Shown here: in pieces, positions 38,319 to 38,739 of the stretch | Layout: the number at the start of each line of letters is the position of its first letter | Numbering within the stretch: the stretch's first letter is position 1 | Source of the DNA: Chloroflexota bacterium | Lineage (GTDB): Bacteria > Chloroflexota > UBA6077 > CF-72 | NCBI GenBank assembly: GCA_005883405.1 | Contig: VBGG01000126.1 | Location: forward strand, 1-38,739 | Direction of reading: 5' to 3' | Length of the DNA stretch: 38,739 nt | Notes under the pieces: model-generated | What the model was told of the DNA's origin: nothing | Databases searched by the model: none | Seen by the model: only the letters and a program-made list of their open reading frames with translations | Made by a program: the position numbers and the translations under genes

Positions 38319-38739
38319 TCAAAGAAGTTCGGCCGCCTGCGACTTGTGCCGAAAAGCGGCTTGTCGGCCGAACTCCGTCGTCTGACCGTTCAGTGGCGCA
38401 TCTATCCTCAAAACGGCGTAAGTGACCGCAGGTACGTCTTCTATCGGGATGAGGTAGGTCTTCCCGTTTTGCGGGCAGTACACCCCAAAAGCGTCTATCT
38501 GGCCGTGATAGCCGCCATCGCCCAGCGGGCGTCGGCTGTCCATGACGCAGGTCTTGAAGCCCACGCAGCCGTCGCGCAGCCTCCCCGTCTTGCACTGGAT
38601 GCGGACAACGCGGTTGCCCTCGTCCACCGCCAGGTCGTAGCGCTCCTCGTTCCACGGGATCAACACGGACATTCCGAGTTGAACGAGCGCGTGCAGTATT
38701 GCCGCCTCCGTCCTTTTGCCCTTCGTAGTCGGGTTGGGT
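38319..38739 (-). CDS. PD-(D/E)XK endonuclease-like protein, 5' end beyond the window
   Basis: The frame is open to the right edge: TTKGKRTEAAILHALVQLGM, then SVLIPWNEERYDLAVDEGNR and VVRIQCKTGRLRDGCV. It fits the PDDEXK_5-type family (group I intron endonuclease-like), with E in TEAAIL, D in RYDL and the Q-C-K catalytic triad. YHGQIDAFGVYCPQNGKTYLIP continues the fold. Only a few residues are missing at the start. The last ~20 residues (TEFGRQAAFRHKSQAAELL) and TGA come from the type-2 hairpin repeat, so the native tail was replaced. It may act in DNA repair, defence or as a mobile nuclease. Confidence 0.78.
   Translation of the reverse strand, partial: PNPTTKGKRTEAAILHALVQLGMSVLIPWNEERYDLAVDEGNRVVRIQCKTGRLRDGCVGFKTCVMDSRRPLGDGGYHGQIDAFGVYCPQNGKTYLIPIEDVPAVTYAVLRIDAPLNGQTTEFGRQAAFRHKSQAAELL
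38323..38375 (-). repeat. Type-2 hairpin repeat, distal inverted copy
   Basis: AGAAGTTCGGCCG ... CGGCCGAACT, reverse complement of the unit at 27530-27586 with one degenerate arm end. It encodes the C-terminal tail of the nuclease gene. Confidence 0.88.

Noticed and set aside
37424-38425. 333-residue plus-strand ORF
   Set aside because: It is antisense to the GH18 gene and then translates the hairpin repeats; composition is Arg/Gly-rich shadow.

Overview
High-GC chromosomal DNA with strong G/C third positions, frequent GTG and TTG starts and translationally coupled gene pairs. The mix of genes points to a Chloroflexota-type bacterium (Chloroflexia, Thermomicrobia or related uncultured lineages): form I CO dehydrogenase in coxMSL order, an XdhC-YHS fusion, a bS21 gene next to a double zinc ribbon, many orphan response regulators, and a PATAN protein with a four-cysteine motif I associate with Chloroflexota. 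The phylum is an inference from gene content; there is no rRNA here.

Layout. 1-611 is the end of a secreted protein, closed by a good intrinsic terminator. 766-1360 holds decayed pieces, including a chemoreceptor remnant. 1447-6089 is the metabolic core: coxM-coxS-coxL-xdhC/YHS, tightly overlapping and preceded by a plausible promoter. 6193-9541 has a membrane-anchored protein, a CheY-like regulator, a PAP2 phosphatase, a PilZ protein and an unknown partner. 9632-13141 is a divergent aromatic-acid-like pair: a minus-strand PPOX-fold protein and UbiD decarboxylase (start frameshifted), and a plus-strand benzoate-CoA-ligase-like enzyme. 13138-14500 carries bS21, a double zinc ribbon and a structured 0.7 kb intergenic region. 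14502-18301 has a small membrane protein and a three-gene phosphorelay operon. 18435-22977 has a BON protein, a sugar-isomerase-fold protein, an MFS carrier, a CheY-like regulator, and a beta domain plus PHP hydrolase on opposite strands.

23103-27339 is an ABC importer operon whose binding-protein gene is broken twice while both permeases and the ATPase stay open. The ATPase tail runs antisense into a remnant of a FAD oxidoreductase. 27461-27712 is an array of four hairpin repeats, and the same pair of repeats recurs inverted at 38251-38375. 27786-31025 has a methyltransferase, an MFS remnant, a Rho-N/SAP-like protein, tRNA-Arg(TCG), tRNA-His(GTG), a response regulator and a glycosyltransferase. 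31003-37918 has a membrane histidine kinase and an OmpR regulator on opposite strands, a small membrane protein between them, the PATAN surface or signalling protein and a GH18 protein. 37998-38739 has an mscL tail remnant and a PD-(D/E)XK nuclease running off the window.

Two themes stand out. Two or three families of palindromic repeats sit at gene ends and in several cases supply stop codons. There is also unusually heavy gene decay for one window: chemoreceptor, ABC binding protein, FAD oxidoreductase, MFS, mscL and the UbiD start. I found no CRISPR array, prophage, recognisable IS transposase or classical defence island. The best candidate for something undescribed is the composite two-type hairpin array.
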